Assembly: GCA_021234155.1 (NCBI GenBank)
Contig: JAJEKV010000035.1
Coordinates: forward strand, 3,486,224 to 3,550,223
Source of the DNA: Isoetes taiwanensis
Lineage: Eukaryota; Streptophyta; Lycopodiopsida; Isoetales; Isoetaceae
DNA: 64,000 nt
Direction: 5' to 3'
Shown here: positions 1 through 12,895 of the stretch, in pieces
Layout: each line of letters starts with the position of its first letter
How positions within the stretch are numbered: position 1 is the first letter of the stretch
The notes under the pieces: model-generated
The model's input: the letters and a program-made list of their open reading frames with translations, nothing else
The model's database searches: none
What the model was told of the DNA's origin: nothing
Translations under genes and position numbers: made by a program

Positions 1-774
1 CTTGGAGATCTCCTGCTCTCTCTCTTGGGCGATTCTTGATATCTTTAGTGTCTAGAGGATGAAAACAAAGGCGCTTAAGTATCAAGGCTGCACTCTACTC
101 AGGGCCAGGGCCACCCAGCCTAAAAGGCCGGCGCGGCGCAGGTCCGCTAATGGGCCATCTAGTGCCGGCAAATTTTAAGCCGGCGCCGCGCAGCGGCGGG
201 AAGCAGGGGATGTAGGCGCTGCGGCAAAGGGATGTAGGCGGGCGCTTAGGGCTACTTCCAGCGTGAGGGCGCCGCGCCAGGGGTCCACAGGGCTATCTGT
301 GGCAAGAAAGTATGTTAGTAGTCGCGGTGAGCCCGAATGTAGGTGGCGGTGGGTATGGCGAAGCTTCGTGGAAAGCTGGCGTAAATTTAAAAATGCAGCC
401 CAAATTTGAAACCCTCAGCCAGCCCAAATTTGAAAGCCCTCCATACGCCCAAATTTGAAATTCAATTTGAAATCCCAAATTTGTTGTTCTTTGCTTTCGA
501 CATATCATTTCTTTAGGCTTGTATAGGTCCTTCTATGGCCGGATCACGAGGGGACCGATGGTTCCATACCGATCCGGCACTTCTAGGCGGCTTCTTGCGA
601 TCATTTATTTTCGAGGTAACATTAGGCGTTTGCCAGGGTTTTAGGCTTCTTTTTTTTGCAATATTTCTTACAAGATCCATATACTCGGTCATGGGCTTTT
701 CCGCAAAATGGTGACCACCATATCGTAGATCTTTCTATATGCATCGTCTTTTTGTTAAGAGCCATTCATCACAT

Positions 775-1097
775 GTATACCTCCAAATGGAGCCATTTGG
801 AGGCCCCATTTGAGCCCTCAAATAGCTTCATGAAGCCATTTGGGGGGTGCCCGGTAATTATACCACCGTGGCCATTTAGAGGTGCCGGAGAGGTGCGTGC
901 CACCCCCAAGTAGCTATGGAGCCATTTGGAGTGCCATTTGGAGCCCTCAAATGGCTCCATAAACCATTTGGGGGTGCAGAAGAGGCAGTATACCCCTCAA
1001 ATGAGGTACCATTTGGGGAGGTGCCATGGGAGGCGGTGTCACCCCCACATGGCACCTTGGTCTAAATGGTGCCATAAATGAAACCATGGTAAGCACG

Positions 1098-1141
<44 letters not shown>

Positions 1142-1152
1142 TTTTTTTTTTT
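775..1152. repeat. Hairpin-rich CCAAATGG/GGTGCCAT array ending in oligo(T)
   Basis: The sequence is built from short nested palindromes around CCATTTGG, GAGCCATTTG and GGTGCCAT, many repeated in both orientations, followed by about 50 T residues at 1101-1152. The open reading frames across it on both strands are by-products of the palindromes. The same module recurs at 21205-21578 and, in variant form, at 19855-20335 and 25031-25265. Confidence 0.8.
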
Positions 1153-1699
1153 AGCACACCCGGCCCTCACAGGACCTCTGACCTTTCTTACCAATTCTAG
1201 CCTATCCGCATTAATAATTTCCACCTCATCAAAATCTGAAGTGGCATCAATCTACACCATTGAATCTCCTAGTTTCATAAATCAAAGGGTCGAGGGAAAT
1301 TAGAAAATGGCGAAAATAGAAACGGGAGATAAGGATGAGTGCCAATCCTCTCCAATTCCCTATTTTCTTTCTCCTCCTTTCCATTTCTTCTTGCCTCCTC
1401 TAGTTTCACTTTCCATTTCTCTCTGCTTGTTTCATTAGGTCATTGGAATTAATAGGCATTTTGGTGTTAGTAAAGGCAAAGAGGCGAGAAAAGTAAGCTT
1501 TGCATCCATAGTTTCTAAGCGACATTTCATGTTTGCGATTGCAGCTAAAGTGCCATGGATTAGATGGAGCCCCAAACGGCTAGAAGATATTTTTGAGATA
1601 TCGTGGCAGAACTTATATCTTCATAAGCATGTATTCAAGGAACATGCTATCTTTTGAACATGATTTTCCAATCGTGGTTTATCTTATTAATCTTGGACA

Positions 1700-2520
1700 T
1701 GGATGTAGAATGTTGTTCATGGAGATATCAACTAGGAGAACTTACCTTGCTCATTGGCGATGGCCACATTAAAATTGGAGACTTTGGTTGTAAATTGGCT
1801 CATTCGAGGCCGAGAATGGAAAAAGCCATATAATTGAGTGCTTTTGATGTTAGCTTTATAAATGTGGATATTTGTCCTTTGGTGGGTGGACACCTGACGG
1901 TTTGTTTCGCCGGAAGGGTGGCTCGCCATACCAGGACATAAACAATGACCACCTTCGCCGGAGATCTGGTACTCACGTGTTTTAGATTATCCCCAGATAT
2001 TTATCGCGGGTAAGATAAAAAGTTAACCTGAGTATGGTTTACGCATATTAATCTAACGTTGGAGTAAACCGCGCTGCGGCGGGTGCGTCGGCGGATTCAT
2101 TTTGGGCATTAGAAGCGTTACCAGCAACGTATGGTGTTGGGTAGATATCCCTTTTACGGGAGAAACTTTTACCAAGAAACTTTGACAAGGTGGGAAACTT
2201 CGCGCCTCTTGTGTCCCAGTTGGTTTTATGAGTTGTGCTTCTCTTACTCTCGTGGATTCAGACAAATTATCGGGGATCCTCTTGCTCTTCGTAACTTATG
2301 AATTTAGATCTTAGAACCTTGAAGGGATACTTCACAAAAGGTTGCGTAGCCTCAAAATTTATCCTTTGTGATATGTGATATTTGCATTGTGCTCACTATT
2401 AAGAGGTAATGTTGGCGGTCAGGATCAGCGTCGACTTTAGATGTTGCTTAACTTGTCATCCAGCAGGTTGTTAAAGGTTATGGTCCATTGAAGCGGCGGG
2501 ATAGTTGATGGTGAGTTTTT
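1700..2520 (+). pseudogene. Protein kinase fragment (CaMKK/GRIK-like), copy A, decayed
   Basis: This is the degraded counterpart of the fragment at 22150-22979. Near 1710-1810 the catalytic-loop and DFG-region codons are visible (VHGDI... then [11 protein letters not shown]), but with base changes and indels that break the frame. Near 2255-2500 the C-terminal lobe exon can be recognised only by comparison with copy B. No frame is long enough to encode a domain. Plant kinases with [10 protein letters not shown] and IKIGDF motifs of this kind include the SnRK1-activating kinases. The assignment depends mostly on the better-preserved copy. Confidence 0.55.
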
Positions 2521-5033
2521 CAGCATTTAACGTTTGCGTTGGGCGCATTCACGAATGGGGCTTTCGCGGTGGTGGACGACCTTTCGGGATCCGGGGTTGC
2601 GGTAAATGGATGGTAGCGCATGTTCGTGAGGGGCGATTCTATAGACAGCCATTTTAATGCGCCCATTATCCACTTAAGAGTCGCGTTAGCGTGCTAATTA
2701 TTGCGGTTCACGTAGACTTTTTCACTACTTGGCCGATTCATCTTGACGATACGGGTTGTGCTGTGCCCTCAAACCCTAGCATTCATCTTGAGGGAAAGTG
2801 TTTTTCTTCTTGATTTCTGAATATGCATCATCCGAATTGATGCTTTAACCATGTCAAAAGTACCACAGAATTCGTTTCACGCCCTCCCGTTGAACGCAAA
2901 CTTTTGCCATTTGTAGTTTTATTTAGGGCTCATTATTAGCATACGAATTTTATAACCGGCATATATCATTCAAGTAATGCATTCTACACTTCCAAGTATT
3001 TCTATAATCATATTGATGATAAATAAATCAATTGAATTAAAATTTTGTTCTGCGACTCTGCTCCTCCTCCAACCTCAGGATCCCCACTACGGCGGGCCGT
3101 TGCTTTTCCATTCTGGTGACCGGGGTCAATTTTTGTTCATTTTGGCTGGAGCTCAAGATACATTGTATGATGATGATGATAAAGCGGGGCCTTCATTATT
3201 TCGCCCGCTCAAGCACAAGCCCTATCGTATCTTGCCATTTTATCACCATGGAATTATAGGGGTTGGAGCTTTCACTTGCGACTTGGGTGGAACTTTGCCA
3301 GGCTAGAGCGCAAGGCCATCACAGTATGCAAAATTAGAAGATACTTGGAATTTGATTTGGTTGAATTTAAGTCCTATAGGGAAAATATCGGGAGCGAAAA
3401 ATGATGATTTTGCATTCCAGGATTTTAACTAATTTGTGGATGAAGTAGTGGTTTACCAATCATGAATAGTCAGTGCAGTTTTGTTGTATCACGGATATTT
3501 TGATTTTAAGATGAAGCAATGCAATAACAAATTTTGTTTTACGGATGTACGGATGGAATCATGCCATTTATAAAAATGAGGAAATAATGATAAGCACCCA
3601 CATGTTGGTGAGTAGATTGTTGTTTTTGGCTATAGAACATCATTATATTTTGTGAAGAGGTACATTTAGCTTTTAAATTGAATATTATGAAGTGCAGTAT
3701 TAGACCATAAAATTGTATATAGTTTCATTGTATAAACATTTTATGAACAATGTTGTAACAATCAACTTATTTGTATTCTTTGTAACAAAGTGTAGTGTAC
3801 CACAATAAATTGTGTGTCTTTACCAAAGGCCCGCGGTGTCGCGAACTTTGCTTTATGGATAACTAATACATCTTGTGTGCATAAGCATATTTTATAAGGG
3901 AATATATGAAGTTTTATCATGCACACATATTTTATGAATCGATGCTGGGTCTTGAAGCATCTTTCAAAGAACTATAAACATTTTCTGCGGTTCAAAGTAG
4001 GCAAGAGTAGAATGCCAAAGAAGGAGCCCAAAGTCTTAACCAAAGTGCAAATGCCTAGGCCATGGTAAGGATCTGAGAAAAAGCAATTAAGTTCAGTAAA
4101 GTAATTCTCTGAAATGCTTACAAAATTCTCATAACTAGTTTAACTAGGCGCGATGAGGGTACTTGTACACACATCTTGTAAAGCGGCTAGGAGCTTCTTT
4201 CAAAGAAACCCCTCACAGGGCCTACATCCTTTCCTCAAATTCTAGGCTATACATGTTGCACTTCCCACCTGACCAAAAGTGATGTGGCATTAGTTTCCAT
4301 CATTAAGATCTTTTTTCTAGATCTAGGGCCATGAAAATTAGATAAGCGCAAAAAAGGCATGAAGATGGCACAAAGGATGAATAGCTACCGAAAAAGGCAT
4401 GAAAGAAGATGGCACCGGGCCTTGAGTGTTAGGATAACATAAAATACCTTTGTGCGATACAAATCAACCGCAAGCCCTTAACCAATTTGACCTTACGCTA
4501 AAACATAGTGTCTGCTATAAATGCAGTGCTGAGTTGAATAAATGGCTAAGAGGGTGGTTAGAGAAGTCTCTATTCGGTCGTTAAGAGAATCTCCTCATCC
4601 GGGGATTAAGAGAACAAATCTCGAAATCGACAATGAGGCCTCGCAAAGGGAACAGTCTGTTAAGGAGTCAGGATTGATCCATTGGTGCGTACGAAATCAT
4701 GGGTGCCCTATTGGGCACCTCCAATCATATCTTTGGGGTGAGATAACATTGGTGAAATAGGTAAAGGTGCATTTATTCGGTTGCCAAAGGATGTAGGCTG
4801 GTTAAGGCTTGTATGCTATAAACATATGTATGATAGATGTTGTACCTACTCGGTATCATACTAGAAAAGGTCTATAAATCTATTAAATATCTTAAAATAT
4901 ATGTATGATACATAGGTGTCGCTACTGTGTACCTAACACATCGCAGAAGGTGTGATCTTAGGGTAAATATGTTTCTAAATATTTCGTGATTTGGTGTATG
5001 CAACCCACATAAGGTATATGATACAGGGTGCTC

Positions 5034-5559
5034 AGCTTCTGATGGTGCAATCTCACCACAACGCTTCCTGCACTGCGGTCGAAAGCTTTTGCAAAGTCCA
5101 CAAAATGTTGTAGGCCTCTTCCATCTGCCTCGGCCACCCCTCACTCAGGCCTCCCGAGGGAAGATGTGATCACGGCTGAATGCTCCTGGTCGCCTCCCGC
5201 TGGTAAGTGCCCTAACTCCACAAGCCTATCCGGCTACTCACGATCGAATGCCCGTAAGTAATAAATTATAAACACTGAAACAGCAAGGACACCAAGACTT
5301 CCATTGGATATTGTGGGTCCCCTCGCTTTGTAGATTGAACAACCTCGCTTGTGGTCCATGACTGGGAGTCTCTGTTGGAACAATGCAAAGAAGGACGGCA
5401 CCATGGTCCGTCTTCCCCGCCCACTTGAGCAACTCCGCTTTGCAGTGCTGCCGCCTAAGTTCACGCTTTCCCATTAGCCCGCACTTCCTCTTCGAACATC
5501 TTCTTCTTTCCTTGATCACCAAATGGGCCATGTAACACTATCCTCAATACATTCACAAT
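5034..5559. other. No gene recognised
   Basis: Unique sequence between copy A of the long repeat and the LTR-like repeat. Minus-strand frames of 76-97 codons overlap here, but I see no domain, and their composition does not argue for coding. Confidence 0.5.
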
Positions 5560-6575
5560 ATTTAACTCAACAAATAATATTTTTTTCTAGGGGAAACACT
5601 ATCCTCAATACATTCACAATATTTAACTCAACAAATAATCCAAAAGCTTCCAACTCAAACCACAGTCCCCAATGTCAGCCATCCCTCCCACGTGCCTTGC
5701 TTATTCACCACACATGCACTCACTAGGCTTAGTCCCTGACTAAGTAGGGGATCCCTTGGGCTGCCCCGATGCATGCGGTGAAATGCTAGGCACGACACAA
5801 AGAAAATGCAATACATGAGCATCGGCAAAAGAACATGGTCAAAGTACCAAACCATCCAAGATATATAGCTCGGGGATAATGGGATGCTCAAATTTATATG
5901 TAAAGTCCCTTATAATAAGGCCAATCCTACATCCAAGGCCCTATAAGCGAGAGGTGGGGTGAACCTCCCACGCAGATACCCTCCCATCTCCCATCTCAAG
6001 TCCTCAGATCAAGGAACCTCTTACCATGGAGTCACAGAGTTGACGAGTATCATTGTAAGGGAGAACTATGCCGTGTCACCACAGTGCAAAGAATATAATA
6101 TAGAACAGATGAACATGAGCATGCCGGAGCAACCTAAAGCCACCAACCCGAAGCCCCACCTCCCAGGATCTAATAGAACGGTGATATAATATCAAAGACC
6201 AAGACATATAAAGTTCATTAGATATTTAATATATCATGCCTAGATTTTTACCACTCGTTTGGTTGCCCATACAACCTACTCGTGTCAAGTAGCTAACCCA
6301 CTTTGATGAAGACCCCGATGACGATCCAAACATGTAGAGTTAGTCTCAAGCCTTGTGGTATACCGATGTAAATCCAAACATGCACTTCATTGACCAAATA
6401 AAATACTACCAAAGCCGTGATCTGCAGCTTATCATCCACAACAATTCCATTATAATGCCAAATTCACTTAATAGCATAAGTATTTAGATTGTCATAACCA
6501 AGTTCAAAAGCTCGCATAACTTCCCCCATGGCCCAATTTTGCAGAGTTTTATTCATCTTATTTATTTTAAAACCT
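5560..6575 (-). repeat. LTR-like direct repeat, copy 1
   Basis: About 1 kb that aligns with 7785-8849. Shared phrases include atcctcaatacattcac, atacatgagcat, gtaccaaaccatc and catgtagagttagtctcaag, in the same order. The copies are clearly diverged. Read with copy 2 and the primer-binding-like site at 7614, this would be the 3' LTR of a minus-strand element with only about 1 kb between the LTRs. A 60-bp piece at its left end (about 5530-5640) is itself duplicated. Confidence 0.55.
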
Positions 6576-7613
6576 TTTAGCTAAGATTTTAAAACTCATA
6601 ATTAAAATCCACTTTCCTTACCTAAATGATTTAATTGATACAACTATTACCACTGCTTCTGAGTTGCTAAAGTATCATAATTCTTTCATCAAAAGTTATC
6701 TAATTACTTATTCAAACCATGTATCTCCACTTTGAATGATTCCACCCCGGACCATCTCACAATCAATTTGCTAAGCACGTGATCTTCTACTTGATCTACG
6801 GGCCATGGCCCTTCTTATTTAGTTATTAGCAAATTGACATGACAATAATGTAACAAAAAGCACAACAAAGCCATGGTTAAAATAAATATAAAACAAACCT
6901 AAAAGGCACATAAGACATGCAAAACCCTAACTCACCGTGGCAGTTCCCGTGGTCTCGATTGATTAGACTAAGTCTCTTTAAGGCAAATCGCCCATTAAAG
7001 CATTTTAGCATGCTCTTAATCATGCCCAATCCATGCGGAGGAACTATATGCTTAGACTCAATTTTTCTTATGAAAATCTCATCACAGCTATTCTTGGGTC
7101 AAATTCTCATCCCTCATAGTAATTCAATCCTTCTTATTAAATCATGCATAAATCTAATTATGGCGACCATGTACTTACCATTTGTTCAATGGAAACTTTT
7201 CACCCCAAACAAGAATATTTTGGCGATCCTCTTGCAAACTTTGACCTCCTCAAGCGCCTTGATGCAAGTGGCCTCCTCAACCGCCTCCTCAAGTGGCCAG
7301 TCCGTTCTGATCCTCCCTTCTAAATTTTAACCCGTGTCCTCATGGGTCGATCGTAAATTTGATGAAGCGTTCCTCCAGTCAATTAGAATCAATATGAAAT
7401 GCCAACTTATTCCTTATCCGTACCTCAACATTATCAAGAGTTGCTCTCATTGCTTATGTGAAGACTTCCTCACTTGACATAAGCCTCTAGTACTACTCCT
7501 CTCATGAGGACACTATCTCCAAATGTCTACGAAAAGAAGAACTATTAGTATCATAATTTCACAACCTCAACTTAATCTTTGATTTGCTATATCAACTCCC
7601 AAAAGATCCAACA
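6576..7613. other. Internal region of a short LTR-like element, no gene recognised
   Basis: AT-rich sequence between the two LTR-like repeats. A 137-codon plus-strand frame at 6917-7330 shows no retroelement or other domain and has low-complexity, hydrophobic composition. If the flanking repeats are LTRs, this element is non-autonomous (TRIM/LARD-like). Confidence 0.45.
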
Positions 7614-8849
7614 TGCTCTAATACCAAGCTGTGGACGAACTGCGGAGTTGACCCTCCCCAGCTTCGGGGATCTTATCTAGTTACTAGGTTGATAAAAACA
7701 ATGTGGTGAAGAATTGAATCTTCTTACTCATAATAATCCAAGATCAATCGTAACATAATTATCGGATGTAATAATATCTACAAGAAACATTATCCTCAAT
7801 ACATTCACAATATTTAACTTCATAAATAATCGAGGAGCTTCCAATTCAACCACGCGATCCCAATGTCACCATCCGTCGACCCTTTTGCCTTGCTCATTTT
7901 ATCATGCACATGCGATCACTTGGGTTTAGTCCTCTTGATTAAGTGGGGCCACGGTCGCCCTTTGCATGCATGGAACATCTTAGGAAACTTTGGATAACAA
8001 GAACATGAGCAAATCAAGACACAAGAACCTATGGTACAATGCTAGGCAACAATGACAAAAAAAAAATCCAATACATGAGCATCAAAAGCAAAGAACATAG
8101 TGAAAGTACCAAACCATCAAGATACAAAGTTTTGGGACAATGGGAAGCTCAACGACCCGCTGAGGCCTTGTTATAAATAGAATAATGCCCAACTAGCTTA
8201 CATTCCAAGCCTTGTTGCGGGGAGTGGTGGAATGAACCTCGTATCGCATACCCTCCCAACCCACATCTCTGTAATTTGGCGGACCTCTTAAGAGTTGGCG
8301 AGCATCCTTGCTAGAGAATAGCATCGATGTCATGGAGAACAAGAACGTAACATAGAACCTGAACATGAGCAATGCGGAGCAACCCAATGCCACACGGAAG
8401 TCCTGACCCCGGAGGATCTAATAGACATCAAATACCAAGACACCGCATTAATACAATGCCAAAGACCAAGACATGTGAAGTTCATTAGATATTTAATATA
8501 TATTATGCCTAGATTTTACCCTTGTCGAGATTGCCCATACAACCTACTTGTGTCAAGTAGCTAACTTCTTGATGAAGACCATGATGACGATCCAAACATG
8601 TAGAGTTAGTCTCAAGCCTTGTGTCATCTTGATGTAAATCCAACACATGCACTTCATTGACCAAATAGAAATACTACGCCTTCTATCTTAAAGCTTCACA
8701 TTCCACAACAATTCCATTATAATGCCAAATCCACTTAATACCGTAGGTATTTAGAAATGTGATAACCAAGTTCAAAAGCTTCCATAACTTCCCATGCCCC
8801 AATTTTGCCTTGAGTTCTATTCATCTATTTTAAATCCTTTAGCTAATCA
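7614..8849 (-). repeat. LTR-like direct repeat, copy 2, with adjacent tRNA-iMet-type primer-binding site
   Basis: At 7614-7625 the plus strand reads gctctaatacca, close to the reverse complement of TGGTATCAGAGC, the common plant primer-binding site for initiator Met tRNA. The sequence after it, up to a CA at 8848-8849, would be the 5' LTR of a minus-strand element, beginning TGATTAGCTAAAGG in element orientation. The part from 7785 aligns with 5560-6575. The match near 7626-7784 to copy 1 is not evident, so one LTR is truncated or the boundaries are shifted. Confidence 0.5.
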
Positions 8850-9750
8850 TAGTAGACATCAATATGTAGTCTTACCACAACAATAAAATCAAATATGACC
8901 AACTGAATTACACCCTACAAGAAGAATGGAATCAAATAAAATTCTACCAATCACATCGATTTTTGACATATTTGGCGGGAGGCATAGGCCTATTTTGGCA
9001 GTCTTACCATCCCATGAGTTTTTGGGGAACAGAGTGTTAAATATTTCAAGGTGTCAAACATCCACATAACTTGCATATTATTCTAGAGCTCCTACAACAT
9101 GGAACACACAATCGGCACCTTTTTCTTTATGCAAAACTTATAAAAAGAAGTAAAGACCAAATAAATATTTGAGACAGGCACAAATATCCCCCATGATCCG
9201 ACAATTTGGCGTTCAATTCGGACCATTGCATGTCCCACCCTTTTACGTTCTTAAAGCTTCCAGCACTCCAGGTTCTACGCCACTCTGCTTCGCAGATCGC
9301 TAGGTTTTTCTCTCTGTTTCTGTGAGTTTGATCTGTATCAGTTAATTTCATTAAAATTCTTGCCTTGTTTTCTGTTTAGTGGCAGCTGTTGGCTTAAATC
9401 AGCTTCTGCTTCCTGATATCTTTTTAGATTTTAATTACCCGGATGTGCTTTTATGAAGTTTGATATAAATGTTCAAAATGGCATGCAGTTGATTTATATT
9501 TGAACTGCGGGCAGCTGTTGAACTGCCAAGAGCTCTTGCTTTTCCACGAGAGGATTTTTTAGTTGAAAACAGAGTAAGTCTTGTTTACACTAGTTTCTTC
9601 TGGGAATGAATGCTAGAATGTTTCGGCGCAGATCTATAAAATGCTGGCACTCAATAATTCGGATCCTATCATCAGCATGTACCAACATCGGACTTTTTAT
9701 ATCTGCTGTTTGACATCTATACTATGGTTTTCAGGGGTCTATAGTCAGCA
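8850..9750. other. Upstream region of the enoyl-ACP reductase locus
   Basis: No ORF with a recognisable domain. From about 9400 the composition resembles a plant 5' untranslated region with introns, including pyrimidine-rich runs before cag near 9730. I cannot place a promoter or transcription start. Confidence 0.4.
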
Positions 9751-12700
9751 ATGGCTTCTGCAACCTTCTCTTCAATAGCTGCTCGGTTTGTAGTTCCTAC
9801 TAGTGGCCATGAAAATCGCACTATGGCAGGCGGAATGAGGGGCATTGTTTTTGTGTGTCAAGGCATTTGACTCACGAAATAAACTGTCCAGCTCTCAATT
9901 ATATGGAAGTCTGACATTCTTGAAAGCTGCCTGCCAAAAGCCTCTGTTCGTGATGTGCACAGTAAGCCTCTTCAGATCGCTGCATCTAGCAATGGGGATG
10001 GATCAGCTTCAGGGTATGGGACAGCTTCAGGCTTGGCCATTGACCTGAGAGGTTTGAACTCATTTAACTCGCATTTTTGATCATTTAAGCACAAATGTTG
10101 ATTTTTAAATTGTTCTAAGTATCTTGTATGCAGATATACTATGTAGCAGCACTATGTCCAGTATAAGTTCTCTGTCATAATGTACATTATGAGCTAACCT
10201 TTCCTTCCTTCCTGACCTGTCCTGAGATAGTAGGTCCAGCAGCAGGTTTACTAAAGGGAAATCCTTTCCCTGAGAAATGGTTTGTTAAAATTATAAGGAA
10301 GACTAGGAGTCTTGGGAGGCAGAGGCTTTTTTAGGTTGCATACAAAAGGCATTCCTGGCTTATATATGATTTCCCATCGTTAGAGAAGTAGCTTTTTTAT
10401 TCTTTTAGTTTTGAAAGGATTACTCCAAACAATTTTCTGCAAGGGGAAAAACGAAAATCGTGTCCTTTAGTTTTTTGTAACAGAGATTTTTCTTCACTAT
10501 GTTTGTAAGTTACCAGTCCACTAACTAGAAGCAGTGGCACATCTATGGGAAGTTACGTCCAATAACTAGAAGCAGTGGCACATCTATGAGATTCCATCAG
10601 TAAGTTGATCCTTCTTGTTCCCAAGTCCACCTGCAAACTTCTAACAAAATAGTTTCTTCCTTTCAAAATCGCCTCCAGCTTGATTGAGGTTCCACAATGC
10701 TTTGATGTATGGGCATCGCCATTAGCTTAATGTCCCAACATATTTGGGAGCTGGATCTGCTGCCCTAATATTATAAAAAAAAGATTGTTTTGTCCCCACA
10801 CCCTTGCAGAAACATTATGGGCACTTCCTGCCCTATTGTTACTTTTTCTTATTTATGGTTTCTTAACTTTGCTATTATCATCCCTTATCATCATTCTATG
10901 TAATTAACTTCATGGCAGGTAAGAGAGCTTTTTATTGCTGGCGTGGCTGATGACCAAGGATTTGGTTGGGCTATTGCAAATGCTCTTGCCAGTGCAGGTG
11001 CAGAGATTCTTGTTGGAACCTGGGTGCGGTAAGTATGTCATCTCCCACATGTTGTGCTGGTAAGTGGTTCTAATTATCCACTAAGTCTGATGATTCTCTC
11101 ATTTTTTCAGGTATTAAGCATATTTGAAACAAGCTTGAGAAGAGGAAAGTTTGATGAATCAGCGTGTGTAAGTGTCAACAATAAGCTGTGTTTGTTGGTC
11201 ATACCTTTTTTCAATCCCAGTCTTATTGATTTTAATCCGGTGTTTGGTCAGCCTGCCAGATGGCTCCTTGATGGAAATCGCAAAAGTCTATCCAATGGAT
11301 GCTGCTTTTGATACCCTAGATGATGTCCCAGATGATGTATGCTCACTATCTTGAGAAGTTTTTTGAAGTAGTTAAACGAAAGCCCTGGCCATTTGACATA
11401 AATACCGTGTTCTATTCATTATTCAGATCAAAAACAACAAGAGGTATGCTGGTGCCTCAGGTTGGACAGTGCAGGTAAAAATCACAGGGCTCTAATGCTG
11501 ATTTATCTTTTTAGCTATTGCCTCATAAAAAGTTGTAATTGCAGGAAGTAGCTGAAAAGGTGAAGCAGGATTATGGTAAGCGTGGACATTCTCGTTCACT
11601 CACTTGCAAAATGGTCCAGAGGTGGTTATTTGTCCATATGGCGTAAATTTGGTATCGATGTCATCTGATAGAATGTTTTCCAAAACTACTCATGTACCCA
11701 AGTTATTGACATAGTATTCAAGAAGATATATGGTATTGGCAAATCATATGATTAGTATTCAAAGGCGGTTGTTCTGATTGAAATCTATTCTACCATAAAT
11801 AATAGCTGTTGGCAAATTGTTTCATTTAGAATTTTTATTCTGTTTTGTTGACATTCGATTGGGACAGGTTACAAAGCCATTGCTGGAGACAACAGGAAAG
11901 GTTATCTTGCCGCTGTTTCAGCATCAAGTTATTCTTATGTGTCCTTCTCAAATACTTCGCACCACTTGTCAATGCAGGCAAGATTTCTGTTTCTACTTAA
12001 TATCTAATCCTATGTTTTATATTTTCCCCAATTATGTTTCTATATTTTGTCCATAAAAGCTTTCTTGTCTAAGTTTACATACATCCTGAACATTTATTTT
12101 GGCCATGTAGGAGGTTAGTCTCTCTAAACATATTTGGCTTCTGAAAGAGTCATACCTGGGTATGTTTTCTGAGAAATCTCAGTATATTTTTCTTACATAG
12201 TTGATCTGCATAAGATATGTTTTTTGATGTATGTCTCATGTAAGCAGATATGGAGGTGGTATGAGTTCATCAAAAAGCTGCATTAGAAAGTGACACAAGG
12301 GTATATATGATTTTCCATCCCTCGTCTTATATTTGGCTACCCTATCTTATCTTGTCATTTTGAAGTGTTCTTTAGTCCTGGGTCTGATTTTTTTTAAGCC
12401 ATGTAGGTTCTTGCGTTTGAAGCTGGAAGGAAGTACAACATCAGAGTAAATACAATTTCAGCAGGTATTGTTTTCATGTGATTTTCCTTGGTGGAGAAAT
12501 TAGCGCCAACTGAAATGTGCTTACTTGCATTTGCCAGGACCCTTGAGGAGCAGAGCAGCTAAAGCTATAGGGTTTATTGATGACATGATAAACTATTCAA
12601 CTGCCAATGCTCCTTTGCAAAAGGAGCTTCAAGCAGGTTTAACTTCTCATCCTGTCTGTGAATTACAAACAAGAAACAAACATACTTAAGCAAGTTGAAA

Positions 12701-12895
12701 TTTATTATTTTTAATGTGCAGAGGGACGTAGGGAATGCAGCAGCTTTTCTATCATCCTCATTGGCATCGGCAATCACAGGAACTATTTTCTATGTGGACA
12801 ATGGGTTGCACACAATGGGTCTGGCAGTAGATAGCCCAACAGTTTCAAGAGCTGCTTCAGCAACTGAGAAAACAGAAGTTGCAGCAACTAGATAA
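9751..12895 (+). pseudogene. MOD1: Plastid enoyl-ACP reductase (MOD1/FabI-type), frameshifted in the assembly
   Basis: NADH-dependent enoyl-ACP reductase performs the last reductive step of each fatty-acid elongation cycle in plastids. Twelve exons are visible: 9751-10051, 10919-11028, 11111-11167, 11252-11336, 11427-11474, 11545-11621, 11868-11977, 12111-12159, 12248-12300, 12407-12464, 12538-12636 and 12722-12895. They give in order a Ser-rich transit region, [76 protein letters not shown], the YGGGMSS region, [34 protein letters not shown], and [16 protein letters not shown]. At least eight single-base indels break the frame, mostly in homopolymers (extra T near 10931, extra A near 11577 and 11611, extra G near 12723, others in exons 1, 3, 7, 8 and 9). 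Splice sites are intact; exon 7 ends at a GC donor. Substitutions look synonymous or conservative, so assembly error is as likely as true decay. Confidence 0.88.

Larger units (their letters stand above)
1..5033. repeat. Long direct repeat, copy A (about 5 kb, left end cut by window)
   Basis: This stretch aligns colinearly with 20395-25672. Shared landmarks run from the phrase ttcttgatatctttagtgtc near 35 (20418 in copy B) to gtatatgatacagggt near 5020 (25650). Similarity stops at about 5033. The copies differ mainly by short indels and block changes in G/C-rich spots, while AT-rich stretches are nearly identical. The module contains a poly-palindromic array (775-1152), protein-kinase fragments (about 1700-2520), and a short coding-looking stretch near 4560-4800 that corresponds to 25286-25425 in the other copy. 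The left boundary lies outside the window. It could be a composite transposon that captured gene pieces, or a segmental duplication; I see no clear terminal repeats. Confidence 0.85.
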
